Source: Vigna angularis
Lineage: Eukaryota > Streptophyta > Magnoliopsida > Fabales > Fabaceae
Reading direction: 5' to 3'
Assembly: GCF_016808095.1 (NCBI RefSeq)
Contig: NC_068977.1
Coordinates: 11,158,479 to 11,222,478 of the forward strand
DNA: 64,000 bases
Part shown: one piece after another, positions 44,635-57,060 of the stretch
Numbering within the stretch: the stretch's first letter is position 1
Layout: every line of letters begins with the position of its first letter
The notes under the pieces: model-generated
Told to the model about the DNA's origin: nothing
The model's database searches: none
Seen by the model: the letters and a program-made list of their open reading frames with translations, nothing else
Translations under genes and position numbers: made by a program

Positions 44635-45260
44635 TATATTGTTTTTATATAAGACATTTTCATTGATGACATGTTTAAAACTTCGTCTTATAGTTTAGAG
44701 CTTATATTCATTAGACAATATATTTGCGTCAGATCTTTTTCTACTAACACTTATTGAATACAAAGAGTTAAGATTCAATGTTTTGTCATTTTCAAGGATA
44801 GATATGTTAATTTCAAGACTTGAGAACTTATCCTTAAGTTTTGCATAGGTTTAGACGATGCTTATCATAAATCATCTTTGTAAAATTTGTTTTGTCCTTA
44901 AAAGAGATTTTCACGCTTACTATTTTACAGGATCAATTCAAACACTTGTGTGTGGGTATCTTAAGCCTTATGTCTTACTAAGTTTGTGTAGGCTTCTCTT
45001 ACTAATCAGACACTTCTTCCTATAACACGTTATGTTGTTTGGTTCATCTTTTTCTTCTTAAATAGCATCTTTGAGATTGTAGCTTGATAGACGTTGTTTG
45101 CAAGATTTCTTATGATAAGTCTCTTAGGTTTGTACTTTAGACACTTTTGAGAATAAGTCTTTCAGGTTTTTTCTTTATGGTTACGTAGACATCTAAATGA
45201 TTCATTTGATAGATGCTTAGATGACTCAATGTTGTTTGTTGCCATATGTTCATATGTTCT
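44635..45260 (+). repeat. Dispersed repeat copy 2 (without MITE)
   Basis: It is collinear with 30616-32165 and joined directly where that copy carries a MITE (TTTTCAAGGATAGATATGTT here). There are no frames. It gives the uninterrupted arrangement of the family. Confidence 0.68.
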
Positions 45261-45926
45261 TTATTTCTAAAAAATATTTCATTAAGTATATTTTTTATGT
45301 TTCAAAACTTCGAGTTATGAGACAATCTAGTCTTTTTAAACGATAACCATAGTCATAAACCTCCTCAACTTAATCTTTACTCAATGTCAACTCTATTGAA
45401 TTTGGATCTAGACCCACTTGATTCAACTTAATCTAATCAATCTAGATTTTATACAAATCCAATTAAGTGGATTGAAGTTAAAATCATAAAATATGAAATT
45501 GAATTTAGAAAATTTTCATTTACATAAATTTAAATTATTATAGTTAAATTACATAATTTGAAAATTTTATCCAACTCTCAATTGATGGTTATTCGCTCCT
45601 TAGTTACTCATTGGAAATTTGAGCATGGCCCAAATTATAATGAACTATGTTATTTTTGTGTTTAATTTTTCTTTATATAATCTTTTGTCAAATTGTATTA
45701 CATATTGGGTCTTACATGTTTCTAATGAGGTGATATTGAGCGCATCAATTTTACTTGTATTTTTTTTATCTCTTTTCTTTATTTAGACCTATTTAATTAT
45801 CGTTTCCAACTTATTTTTCTAATTTAAAATACAAAATAAACATTCTTTATTAAATTAAACACAAAAAAAAACAACTTCTAAAAGAAACATAATATATATA
45901 ATATTTAATACTTATTGTTTCGTTTG
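45261..45926. other. AT-rich intergenic DNA
   Basis: Nothing recognised. Confidence 0.4.
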
Positions 45927-46560
45927 TAGGGGCTGAGTCGTCTAATGCCTCCACGTCCTCCTCTTCTCGTCTCTCGGCCGTCCGGTTCTCGCTCCTTACT
46001 CCTCGATTTTCTCTTCTGCGTGTGGGTGGGAGACCTGCGAAAGATTCTCCGATGCCAAAGTCAGTTTGAGAGCAATGACGTTTTTCGATAGAACAGTAAT
46101 AAATGTGGAGTCAATGCAACCTATCTACCACTCACCCTGGATCTGTATTTATAGTTTTTGCTATGGGCTTGGGATTAGTGAAAAGTTAATCACGGCCCAA
46201 ATCCAGCCCAATAGCTTTTAGCAGCTACTTACCTTAATCATAATCCTGATCTGGTTAATTAGCGATGTGGTCGTCCGGTGTCCCGAAGTTTGGTCCTACG
46301 TTCGGCCGGCCCATATAGACAATCTGGTTAATTGGCGATATGACCGGCCGGCCTCATATGAATTGCTATTCATCCGGATGGCAAGCGGTAAGGTTACGTA
46401 ATTGGATAATCGTGGACCCACGGACGTCTGGCCTATCACTGCCCGACCCCTCCTGATGACGAACGGCAAGGTAGCATGATTGGACCATTACGGTTATGCG
46501 AACGTCCAGTCTGTTCGCTGCCCGATCCCTACTGGTAACTTATGATTTTTCATAACTTCG
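45927..46560 (-). mobile_element. LTR remnant on the minus strand
   Basis: On the minus strand the order is: GC-rich CGGCCGG/ACGTCC repeats, a TATA-like ACTATAAATACAG (complement of about 46145), then GACTTTGGCATCGGAGAATC followed by TTTCGCAGGTCTCC. The GACTT-GGC-TCGGAG-GT-TTTTGCAGGT block is common at the R/U5 end of plant LTRs. No coding sequence or second LTR was found, and ends are approximate. Confidence 0.6.
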
Positions 46561-46694
46561 CTTAATGATTAAGCATATGTAAAAACAACGTGTTTATTAT
46601 TGTTTATAAGTGTATGCAAAAAGACACTAAAATAAATTAATTTTTAAATTATGCTGGATTAGAGTCGCCTAGGTGAATATGCTAGTTTAAGTTA

Positions 46695-47134
46695 GGTTTA
46701 ATTGCTTCCTTTGTCCCCAGTTTGGTTGAATTGTGTCAAATTCATCCTCATTTTTAAAAAAGTTTCATTGTCGTCCTCACGTGGTGTAAAAGTTTCATTG
46801 TCGTCCTCACGTGGTGTAAAAGTGTCAATTGAATCCAAACATAGAAAAAATTTGTGTCAAAGTAGTCATTTTTCCTATATCTCTGTGTCTTCCTTTCATA
46901 CAATCAAGTACAAATATTCATTTTACCTTATCCAATTTAAGGCTTTTCATAGCTCCAGAGATATAGGAAGACACAGAGATATAGGAAAAATGACTACTTT
47001 GACACAAATTTTTTCTATGTTTGGATTCAATTGACACTTTTATACCACGTGAGGACGACAATGAAACTTTTTTAAAAATGAGGATGAATTTGACACAATT
47101 CAACCAAACTGGGGACAAAGGAAGCAATTAAACC
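46695..47134. mobile_element. Mutator-like foldback MITE (copy 2)
   Basis: Ends are GGTTTAATTGCTTCCTTTGT and the inverse, ACAAAGGAAGCAATTAAACC. The exact 9-bp duplication TTTAAGTTA (46686-46694 and 47135-47143) is diagnostic of Mutator-like insertion. Arms of about 190 bp are inverted copies, except that the left arm carries a 30-bp direct duplication (GTTTCATTGTCGTCCTCACG unit twice, 46765-46824). Open frames on both strands simply mirror each other because of the inverted structure. Shared GGTTTAAT termini link it to 34202-34604. Confidence 0.95.
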
Positions 47135-47143
47135 TTTAAGTTA

Positions 47144-47914
47144 TTATTAAATTAATTTCGTTTAGCGTACAGTAATATACCGATGCTAGAGTATTAATTC
47201 CATTCTTTTGGTCTTGTCATAGGGATGTAAAATTGATTTCTTTGAACAATTAACATTTTTATTTTATGTCCAAGTTTTTCGTATTCATAGTAAATTAATT
47301 TCTGATATTCTCGCCTCTTTTCTTTTTGGTGAAACTTTATTTACAGTTTTTTTGTTGCTTTGTGTTTGTTCGAAGAACTAGTGGTAAATGAAATTTTAGA
47401 CTGTTTTCGTAAGAAGGAGGTTTAAGGCTGGATAAAAAATATTTGTATTTGTTTTTGTAAGGCTTTGTATTGGGTCTTCCAATCTTTGTTTTTTTTTTCA
47501 TCTCCAAATTTTTTAAAAATTTCAATATTATCCTTCTAAATATAGGTAAGAAAGAGAAATTGGAAGAAAAAAAAATGAAATGATAAAAGGAAGAAGAATA
47601 AGAAAGAGGAAGAAGATGAATCAGATCACAATATTTATTGACAAATTTTAATGACAAATTTTTACTGTTAAATATTTATCGACATAAGTTTCCATCGGTA
47701 ATTAACAACAAATATTTACTAACAATTTTTCTTTTCATCAGTATTTACTAACGAAATTCCTATTACGTTGGTAAAATTTACGAATAAAGATTTTATCAAC
47801 GAAGTTTTGGTCATTGGTAGATTGATAAGTTTGATTTACCAATGAATTTTAATTGTTACTAACAGATTTTTGTCATCGATAATATCAATTTTTCTTTTAA
47901 TGATTAATGAAATT
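47144..47914. other. AT-rich DNA, probable decayed gypsy gag region
   Basis: No readable frame. Position suggests it is the lost 5' part of the gypsy element that begins to be recognisable at 47915. Confidence 0.35.
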
Positions 47915-50640
47915 AAGTGTTTTAAGTGTCTTGGTAGATGTCATATTGCATCACAATGCCTTTAAAAAAAGACTATGGTTCTTAGAGGAGTTGACATATA
48001 ATAGTGAAAAAAATTATGGACAATGACTTTACCAACGAGATAACCTTCACTCATAAGGAAAAAAAAGTTGTGCCCATCCTCTAACACTAACATAAGTGAT
48101 AGAGGACCAAGTGAAAATGAAAAAGAAAAGCAATGAAAAAGGAAAAGAAGAAACAAAAAAGTCCAAAAACACCTCAAAAAAAGAAGTTAAAGATGAATCA
48201 AAGGTGTGGAAGATTGATATTCCTTCCTACGAGGTCATTAAAAAGGAGATCATTTTTGTCAGAAAAGTTAATAAAGAAAGTTCTTCTTATTGAACAACCT
48301 CCATACCTCCTCACTTGTAAAGGAACACTTATATGCACTGTCACATCTTTTGAATCCAAGGTTTTTGTCTCTTGACTTACAAAAACTTTTAAAAGAATTT
48401 GATGATGTATTCCACAAAGAAGGCCAAGTGGTATTTCCACCTTTCAGGGTATAAAATATCAAATAGATCTTGTTTCTGGAACTAGTCTACCAAATAGACC
48501 AGCATATAAAAAAGCTCCTCAAGGGACTAAGGAGATATAATCTCAAGTTCAAGAGTTGTTGGAGAAAGGTTGGGCTCAAAAGAGTCTTAACCCTTATGTT
48601 GTGCCTATTTTGTTGGCGTCTAAGAAAGATGACAAGTGGAGAATGTGTTGTGATTGTAGAACTATCAATAATATTACCATTAAATACAGACACTCAATCC
48701 CCAGGCTTGATGATATGCTTGATGAATTGCATAGGTATACCATATTTTCTAAAATTTATCTAAAGAGTGATTATCACCAAATAAGAATAAAAAAGGTTTA
48801 TGAGTGGAAAACCATTTTTAAGACCATGTTGTGACTATATGAGTGGTTGGTAATACCTTTTGGCCTTACTAATGGACCTAGGACATTCACGATACTTATG
48901 AATCATGTCCTTAAGGATTGCATAGGTAGGTTTATAGTAGTTTACTTTGATGAAATTTTAGTGTATAGTCAAAGTTTTGCATGAACATATAAGACATTTT
49001 AGAGTTGTTGTTTCCACTTTGAGAGACAATAAACTTTTTGCAAATGTAGACAAATGCACATTTTGTGTAAATAGTGTAGTGTTTTTTAGTTTCATTGCCA
49101 AAAAAAATGGGGTTCATGTTGACATTGAGAAAATCAAGGTCATCCAAGAATTGCCTTTTGAGAGAATATGAGTTTGTAGGGTTTAGCAAGCTTTTATGGG
49201 ATTTGTTCGTAAATTTTGTTAAGTTTAGCTTCACCCCGTTAATGAATTGGTCAAGAAAGATGTGTCTTTTATTTGGGGTGGGAAACATGAGTTTGCATTT
49301 AGGCAACTTAAGAAAAAGCACACCAATGCACCCATTCTAGCAATATCTGACTTTTCAAAAACTTTTGAGTTAGAGTGTGATGCATCAGGTGTAGGCATAG
49401 GTGCAATGTTGTTGCAAGGAGATCACTAATTGCTTACATTAGTGAAAAACTTCATGATGCCTCCTTTAACTACTCGACCTATGACAAAGAATTGTATTCA
49501 TTTTTGAAAGTCCTTTAAACTTGGGAACACTATTTAGTGACAAAGGAGTTTGTCATCCATATTGACCATGAGTCACTTAAATACTTGAAGGGACAATATA
49601 AGTTGAATAAGAGACAAGCAAAATGGAGGGAGTTTTTGGAGCAATTTCTATATGTGATAAAATAAAAGAACGATTGAAGTAATGTTTTGGTCAATTCTTT
49701 ATCTAGAAGAAACAACTTTTTTTCAAAATTAGGATTCCAATTTCTTGGATTTGATCACATATCTGAGTTGTATGTTCAAGACTCTGATTTATCTTGTATA
49801 TTTGTTATCTATAAAAAAAAGCACAAGGAGGTTTCTATGTTTCTTAGGGCTATTTTTTAAAAAAAGTTAAATTTGTGCCGCAAAGATATTGTAGAAAAAT
49901 CCTAGTGAAAGAAACACACAAAGTGGGGCTTATAAGACTCTAAGCATTCTAGAAGAGAAGTTATATTGGCCACACATGAGAAAAGAAGTCCAAAGACATT
50001 GTCATAGATGCATTGCATGTCTACAAGACAAGTTTAGGACTATGCTCCATGGTTTATATACCCCTTTACCTATTAGTGGTAGTGGATTGTTTTAGTAACA
50101 TGACTCATTTTATAGCATGCTACAAGGTAGATGATACAAGAAATATAATAGGTAGTCACCCTGTAATAACATGACTTAAATTTTCAACGTCTTGTCACCC
50201 TCAAACTGATGGGTAAACAGAGGTAGTCAATAGATCTCTAGGAACAATGTTAAGGACAGTCCTAAAGGGTAACCACAAATTTTAGGATGAGTATCTTCCT
50301 CACATAGAGATTGCATATACTAGGATAGTCCATAAAACTACCAAAGTCTCTCCATTTAACGTTGTGTATCATTTCAATCCTCTCACTCCTTTGGACCTAA
50401 TATTTCTACCTACTCCTAGTGACTTTATTCATAAGGATGATGTATTTAAGTCTGAGATTGTGAAGAAAAGGCATGAAAGGGTGAAACACCAAATACAACA
50501 ACAAATAGAGAGATGCATGAAACAAAATAACAAGGGAAAGAGGGAAGTCATTTTTTAGGAATGAGATTGGGTTTGGCTCCATTTGAGCAAAGATAGATTT
50601 CCAAAACAAAGAAAGTTCAAACTCAATTCTCATGGGATGG
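47915..50640 (+). pseudogene. Ty3-gypsy gag-pol, heavily decayed
   Basis: The first recognisable piece is a gag zinc knuckle at 47918-47959 (CFKCLGRCHIASQC, pattern CX2CX4HX4C). Reverse transcriptase follows at about 48390-48980 (LLKEFDDVF; QVQELLEKGWAQKSLNPYVV; KKDDKWRMCCDCRTIN; then [11 protein letters not shown]). In the YFDD active-site block this copy has [11 protein letters not shown], with Glu for the second Asp. RNase H is at about 49250-49560 (FELECDASGVGIGAMLLQG), and an integrase zinc-binding region at about 49950-50040 (HMRKEVQRHCHRC-CLQ). Late integrase is at about 50185-50640 (TSCHPQTDG, then TEVVNRSLGTMLR; SPFNVVYHFNPLTPLDL). Aspartic protease and the middle of integrase are missing or unreadable. 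Stops and frameshifts are frequent throughout. No chromodomain was seen. Confidence 0.92.
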
Positions 50641-50784
50641 TCCCCTCAAGTAGGTAAAAAGAGTTCACAGTAGTCCATACATGCTAGATCTACTGGTGAT
50701 TATGAAGTAAATGCTACTTTTATTGTTAGTGATCTTATTCCTTTTATAGGTAACACAAATGAGCATATCTACTCTAGGATTCTT

Positions 50785-51400
50785 TTGTAAATATTAAATT
50801 ATTAATATTTTTGGGCATTTTATTATGGTCCTAATAGTATAGGATTTTATTTAGGCCTTGTATTTGGACCATATTTTGGGCTCGGACCTAGTTGTCTAGA
50901 TTGAGCCTAGATGAAGATGGACCTAGCTTTGGGTCAAGGTGTGCGCGCCTAAAATTAGGGTTTCTTAAACATAGAAGAGTGAAAACTTGCCTTCACGTCT
51001 TTGCTTATGTGCACAAGGGTGAGGAACATGTAATTTCTTAGGTGGCAAATAACACCTTAAGCGTACTTTCTTTTGAAATTCAAAATTCTAGACTAGATTT
51101 GGCTCTCCTTTTTGGAGACCACTTTATGGTTTTATTAACCTATAAATACCTTTACTCATGTATTTTTCAACTTGAATTTAAGTAATGAAGTGTTACCAAT
51201 TGTGTGCACATGCCTCTTGTTTGAGTTCAACTTAGAGTAGAATCCCTTTTAGACTACTCTAGCTTTCTTTCCTAGGAGTTTTGCCTCACCTTTATTAGGA
51301 TTACTTCACTTATACTAAACCAAAACACCTCAATACTCCATCATTGTCTTAGCTTCCATGTCACCTAACTTCATGTTTTCATCATCTTTCACAATGGATG
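50785..51400 (+). mobile_element. Probable 3' LTR of the gypsy element
   Basis: Downstream of the polyprotein the sequence starts around TGTAAATATTAAATTATT. It has a TATA-like CCTATAAATACC (about 51139-51150) and then a long leader-like stretch. No second LTR copy is available, so both ends are estimates. Confidence 0.45.
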
Positions 51401-52340
51401 CAAGCAATCTTTGAAGAAGGTTATCATGATGTCCCTCACCTACTATCAAGAGGTTGACATGCGTTCTTTGAGAAATGGAAGTAAAAAGTAGAGGTTATGG
51501 TACTTGAATCTCTTGAGCTAGTAGATCCATCTACTCTTTACGAGATGTGAAAGGCTGCTTGGATAGGTCCAATGGCCAAATGAGTTCACAATCACCTCAA
51601 GACGTAGCTGAAAGAATTATAAGTACAAACCTTAAACTCAAATCAATTTTCATTAACAATATTGATGAGTTCATGATAGACCATGAATTTCTTGAGGAAC
51701 TTCCTAGAAGAATCACAAGGAGCATAACTAGAAGGGAGGTCTCTAACCCATCTTCTTTGTCTTTATTTTCTATTTTTTTATGTTGACTTTTCTTATGTTG
51801 ACTTGTCGACCTTTGACTTGGATTTTTTTTGTAGGTTAGGCTAGTGCCAACTTGAGAGAGGATAACAATACTTGAAGTGGAGAAGAGGAGTTGGCTTAGA
51901 GCTAAATAAGTAGAGCGAATTTTAAAGAGTGGAAGAACTTGGATTTGAATTTCATTCCTGAAGGTCAAAGGTGCTACATATGAAGGATTGGAGACTAAGC
52001 TAGGGTTCTTTCCTTTTCGAAATGCCTCATTTTTTTACCTAGCTTATATAACCTTAGTTTTTGTTTTTGTTTATACACCCTTTAGCTTTGTATTTTTGCT
52101 AAAAATCCTCACCATCAACTATAAAAGGAGATCTTCTAGACTTATGTAAAGATTGAATATTTTGAGTAAAATTACCTTATATATATTTGACCCTTTTTTT
52201 TAAAGTTCTGTCCTTTGAGAGTATCTTTTCTCTAGTCTTATGTTGAGCTTTGAGCTTAAGTGGCAACATCGCCAATTATCTTGGATTGGTGACACTTAGT
52301 GTCAAGTGGCAAGCTTCACTTTGATTCCTCTTCCTCTATC
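51401..52340 (+). other. Mixed retroelement debris
   Basis: A frame at 51547-51786 (DEFMIDHEFLEELPRRITRS, then ITRREVSN) resembles the Arg/Ser-rich tail of gypsy polyproteins. It is followed by sequence with another TATA-like ACTATAAAAGGAG (about 52118). This may be a second, older element end. Nothing intact. Confidence 0.35.
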
Positions 52341-55259
52341 AAGCCTTTCATGTTTTACTTCATCTTTTCTTTTCTTTTTGTTCCATCTATCATGTTTACT
52401 ATTCAACATTTATGTTCCATTTGTGTTGTTTTTATTTTTTTTTAATTGAGTTCCTTTCTTTCTCTAGAGCCTTAGAACTGAACCTTCATATCTAGATAAC
52501 TTAGGTTATCTTAATGTCTAGTGGGGTCTTCCTTGAGCTTAAAATTCAACATACAAATGTGGAAAACCACCAAACGTCTGATAAAACGTGCTATCTTGGA
52601 TATCAAAATAACGCGCTAAACGCCACCAAAAGATACATAATTATTTGATATCTCAAACATGTCCAATGCATAAGACATAAAAGGCGTCAAACATTATAGA
52701 ACTCCTAACAATGTGTCGAAACACCATAACTCTTGAACAAAACGATAAGGCATATGAACATTAAGTTGTGCTAAGCGTTGTTGAACAATATACTTTAGTC
52801 TAAACAGTGCTATAAAACAAAAGGCTTATAAGATCATAACATAACATACCAAACACTTTGCTTTCGAACAATGCATTTATCAAAACATGTTGACATGTGA
52901 CAAAATGTTTTGAGTACGCAACATGCTTAACAATCATAAACATTTAAAACATTTAGTGTTGTACGAAAAAATGTCTCTTTGCTTGCATGCTTTGTTCTTG
53001 TTATCTGTGTAGGTAATGTTAAAACATAAACTTCATTGAAAAGCCTTTCACAAAGGACAGAAAGATGTTGAGAGATAGGAAAATATTCTTAGAATGTTTT
53101 CTCAAGCTTTGCATTAAAAGGTCGTACAAGCTATATTTCAATAAAAGCATTGATAAAGAAGATCCACTGAAGAGAAGATGTTGTTGTAGTTGAAAAAGGT
53201 GAAAATAGGAGAGAAAAAGAGAGATAAAGATAGACAATATGCTCAAGAAAGATCATTAAACACTATTTATACTCTACCTCAAGCATATATCGTCTGATGT
53301 TATTCAACCTAAGATGAAGAATCTCATAAGGTCACAAATTGTATTGTATTGTATTGATCCTCTTCTTGGGAGTAACTTAAATCTATATTTGTAATCAAAC
53401 ACTGAATGTGTTTGTACTAAATCATTGTATTGAGCTGAACATTCTAGTCAGGATTGGCTAGGAAATTAGGAGTGGTTGATAATACTGCATGTATATCAAG
53501 AGCCGTTATAATACCTGAAAACCAGGAGTTTACCCACTCAGACTAGTCAGGAATGACTAAGGCATCAAGAATGGTAATAATACTTGCAACTAGGAGTGGA
53601 TTAAACTCAGTTGAAATCTTAGATAAGATTAGTGAAACTTGTCAAGAGTTCTAGATGTAACTCAGGTTGAGTGAACTAGTATAAAACCATTTGTGTTATC
53701 ATTTTCTTTATTTGAAATGTTTTCTTGAAATTCTTTATTAAAAACACAATCGTCTAACACCTATAATAGATTGTCTAACCCTTATTATTAATGACAAGGT
53801 TGGGCCCTCTTGGGCCATAAGAAACCTCAAGAGTGACACTTTGCTTACCAAGGTTGAGAATTCTCAATCTCTTGCACATGTTGCAATAAAAAAGCATGAA
53901 AATGTCACATAACAAGTCACACTACATGACCTCTGAGGCTCCAAAATTTGAGAGTTTGATAAAGAATACTTGTATAAAGAATTTTTAACTTATTACTTGT
54001 CACTTTGAAGTAAAGATGGTTGAAATTTCTTAACACTCATTTTCATTGATTTTGAGGAAGTTTATAACTAACACCATGTTCTTTTGCCTAACTTTTATAG
54101 CCACCACCTCATTTTTAGAAACCGATAACTATGTGCGTTCTCCTTAAATCACCTGTGTGCTTAGGTGAATTACAAGTTTACTAAGTGTTAATTATAAAAT
54201 TAGTTAAGATAATTATTACTTTATGTAGTCTTATGAGTGCATTTTGGATTCTAGTTGTTTAAGATGCATGAGATGTGTCTTTTCATTCACCTTGGTTGAC
54301 AGTTTCTCTAAAGAGAAGAATGAACTCCTCTTGTATTATCCATTTTGAACATTTAATAAAATTCTCTCTTTTATTGAGTTTAACTTCAGGAGTCATAACT
54401 TTTTTTTATTCTTATCTTGATAAGTTTTATTAAATAGTGAATTTGTTTATACTTATATTTTAAGATTCATTATAACAATGACATTTTCTTCTCCAACTTG
54501 AAATCTCAATCCATTTTCTATTTCATTTGAATACTTCTTTATGTTTTGCTTAAAAAACGCAAGTTAAACCATGGATATGTCATGTTCTACCAATCTTGTT
54601 TGTTTGTTCAAAGGTTTAAGTTCCTTATATCTCTTTAAGTTAATCAAATTCTTTTCAATCTTTTACGTCAATAAAGGACACTTAAAGTATTTAGTTTTAT
54701 TCTTGAAGTTGTTATCCCAATTCTATTTGGAATTGTATGTCGAATTCGCCAAATTTAGTTGGGAATAATGCGTCGAATTCATCTAATAATACGAGTAATT
54801 TACCAAAGTATAACTTGAAAGAACGTAAGTTTTTTTTCCCTTGGAACTGTACCTAATCCTCTTTATTCAAATTAATAATGCCTGTTCAAATTAGATGGCC
54901 ATTATTTTTCACGTCATAGTTTCGATTTCGATACAGCATTTAAAGATTAATATTAAATGATCCGTATTCTTTTATTGGCTTCCATGAAATCTACCAATTT
55001 TCTTTCATGGACTATTGAATTAAGAGAAAACATTAAAGAACAAGAAGCTATACATTTGAGGTCAAAATTGCTCTTGAGTGTTGTGGAAGTAACATAACTA
55101 CAGAAGACAATATCTAGTTGCATCATAATGAATCTAACCTATCACAATTACTTATGTTTTTGACCAATGCACCAGATTTAGAAGAACATAAAACCTTCAA
55201 TAATAGAGCAATAAAGCAACCTCCTAAACTAGTAAGACATGTATCAAATCCTGTGACAA
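52341..55259. other. Intergenic DNA with old repeats
   Basis: The 52560-52990 part has many AAACG/AACGC-type words and looks repetitive. The 53340-53760 part contains a decayed version of the arrangement at 19679-20000 (TAGGAGTGGTTGATAATACT, TATAAAACCATTTGTG). No gene was supported. The last few hundred bases are the GDSL gene's upstream region. Confidence 0.4.
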
Positions 55260-55266
55260 AGTCCAT

Positions 55267-55273
55267 TATATAA
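55267..55273 (+). promoter_or_regulatory. Putative TATA box of the GDSL gene
   Basis: TATATAA lies 93 bp before the start codon, leaving room for a 5' leader of about 60 bp. Position and context fit a plant core promoter; the transcription start is not known. Confidence 0.6.
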
Positions 55274-55359
55274 ACAAATCAATCCTTGGAATTCTTCCAT
55301 CCACATCACGAAAACTAGCTAGTTCTCACACAATAACCCTATCACAGGTTCATTTCAAT

Positions 55360-57060
55360 ATGGCATTCTTGCCAAAATTTTCACCTTTCACCATTCTTAG
55401 TTTACTGTTATTAGTGGTTGGAGTCATTGTGTCTAGGGCTGAAGCTAGGCCAAGAGCATTCTTTGTATTTGGAGATTCACTTGTCGATAATGGAAACAAC
55501 AATTACTTGGCTACCACTGCACGAGCTGATGCTCCTCCTTATGGCATTGATTACGCTCCAAATCACAGACCAACTGGTCGTTTCTCCAATGGCTACAACA
55601 TTCCTGACTTTATCAGTTCAGTTTACATCTCTTCCCACATTTTCAACCCCATTTTTTTTCTTTTAGCATGCATCTTACAGAGGTCTATTTTCATGATCAA
55701 AATTTGTTGTTATGAACCATTTTTGTTTTCATGTAGCTTAGTTAGCCGATAAGAATAGCAATTAAACATAAAGTGTCTGTCTAAGTAATGATTGTGTCGT
55801 TTTCAGGTCAGCGACTTGGTGCTGAGTCTACATTGCCATATTTGAGTCCCGAGTTGACAGGAAATAAGCTCCTAGTTGGTGCCAATTTCGCTTCAGCAGG
55901 AATTGGCATACTTAATGACACTGGAATTCAGTTTGTAAGTTCATTAATAAGGACAATTGTAAAACTTAGTTCTTACTTTCAACTTAAAAAATTGATGTTG
56001 CATGCAACTTTTATACAGGTAAACGTGATCAGAATGTATAGACAGCTAGAATATTTTCAGGAGTACCAGAACCGAGTGAGTTCTTTGATTGGAGCTTCAC
56101 AGGCAAAGCGTTTAGTGAATCAATCACTAGTTCTGATTACAGTAGGTGGCAATGATTTTGTGAACAACTACTACTTGGTGCCCAATTCAGCAAGGTCTCG
56201 CCAATATCCACTTCCTCAATATGTGACATATCTCATCTCAGAGTACAAAAAGCTTTTGCAGGTAAAACCCTATTGATTAAACAAAAGGGTTAACGCATAA
56301 TGTTGTTGTCATAACTATTTCTCTCATTTTTTCATCTACGAATTCTGCAGAAGCTGTATGATCTTGGAGCTAGGAGAGTTCTTGTGACAGGCACAGGACC
56401 TTTGGGTTGTGTCCCTTCAGAACTGGCCCAACGAGGCAGAAATGGAGAATGTGCTGCTGAACTACAACAAGCAGCAGAATTGTTTAACCCACAACTGGAA
56501 CAAATGTTGCTACAACTCAACAGGAAACTTGGAAAGGACGTTTTCATTGCTGCAAACACAGGAAAAATGCACAACAATTTCGTTACTAACCCCGAACAGT
56601 TTGGTACTACACATTATTTTTCATGTTATCTAACTCCATCTCCTCTTTGTCAAGGTTTTACACTGTGGTTGCAGTTATGTTACAGGCATTGCAATTGTGT
56701 TTCATGTTACTTGAAAGACAATGCGGTTGCCGTCAAAACATTTAAAATCATGTTCTAACTAGTGGAGTGATAAAGCAACAATTAAGGTCTAAGGTTTGTG
56801 TTGTTGTTGTTGCTGCTGCTGCAGGGTTTATTACGGCAAAAGTAGCTTGTTGTGGACAAGGACCCTACAATGGTCTTGGATTGTGCACACCACTCTCCAA
56901 CCTGTGCCCTAACAGGGCGCAGTATGCATTTTGGGATGCATTCCACCCATCTCAAGAGGCCAACAGACTTATTGTGGAGGAAATCATGTCAGGTTCTGAA
57001 GCTTACATGAATCCTATGAACCTTAGCACCATCTTGGCTTTGGATGCTATCACCACTTGA
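55360..57060 (+). CDS. GDSL esterase/lipase, 5 exons, 371 aa
   Basis: This secreted SGNH-type serine esterase is predicted to act on ester substrates in the cell wall or cuticle. Exons: 55360-55615, 55807-55934, 56019-56261, 56351-56603 and 56825-57060. All introns are GT-AG and frames join cleanly (256, 128, 243, 253 and 236 bp). Residues 1-29 form a signal peptide (hydrophobic core [12 protein letters not shown]). Block I is [17 protein letters not shown] with Ser40 as nucleophile. Block II is [12 protein letters not shown] (oxyanion Gly), block [15 protein letters not shown] (oxyanion Asn), and block [11 protein letters not shown] with the catalytic Asp and His. Length and five-exon layout are normal for the plant family. 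Motifs such as [15 protein letters not shown] and [12 protein letters not shown] place it, from memory, near Arabidopsis LTL1 and At5g33370 (CUS2). No defects were seen. It is the only clearly intact host gene here. Confidence 0.95.

Noticed and set aside
46702..47127. Frames of 110 and 69 residues on opposite strands with near-identical text
   Set aside because: They are mirror images produced by the inverted arms of the foldback MITE.
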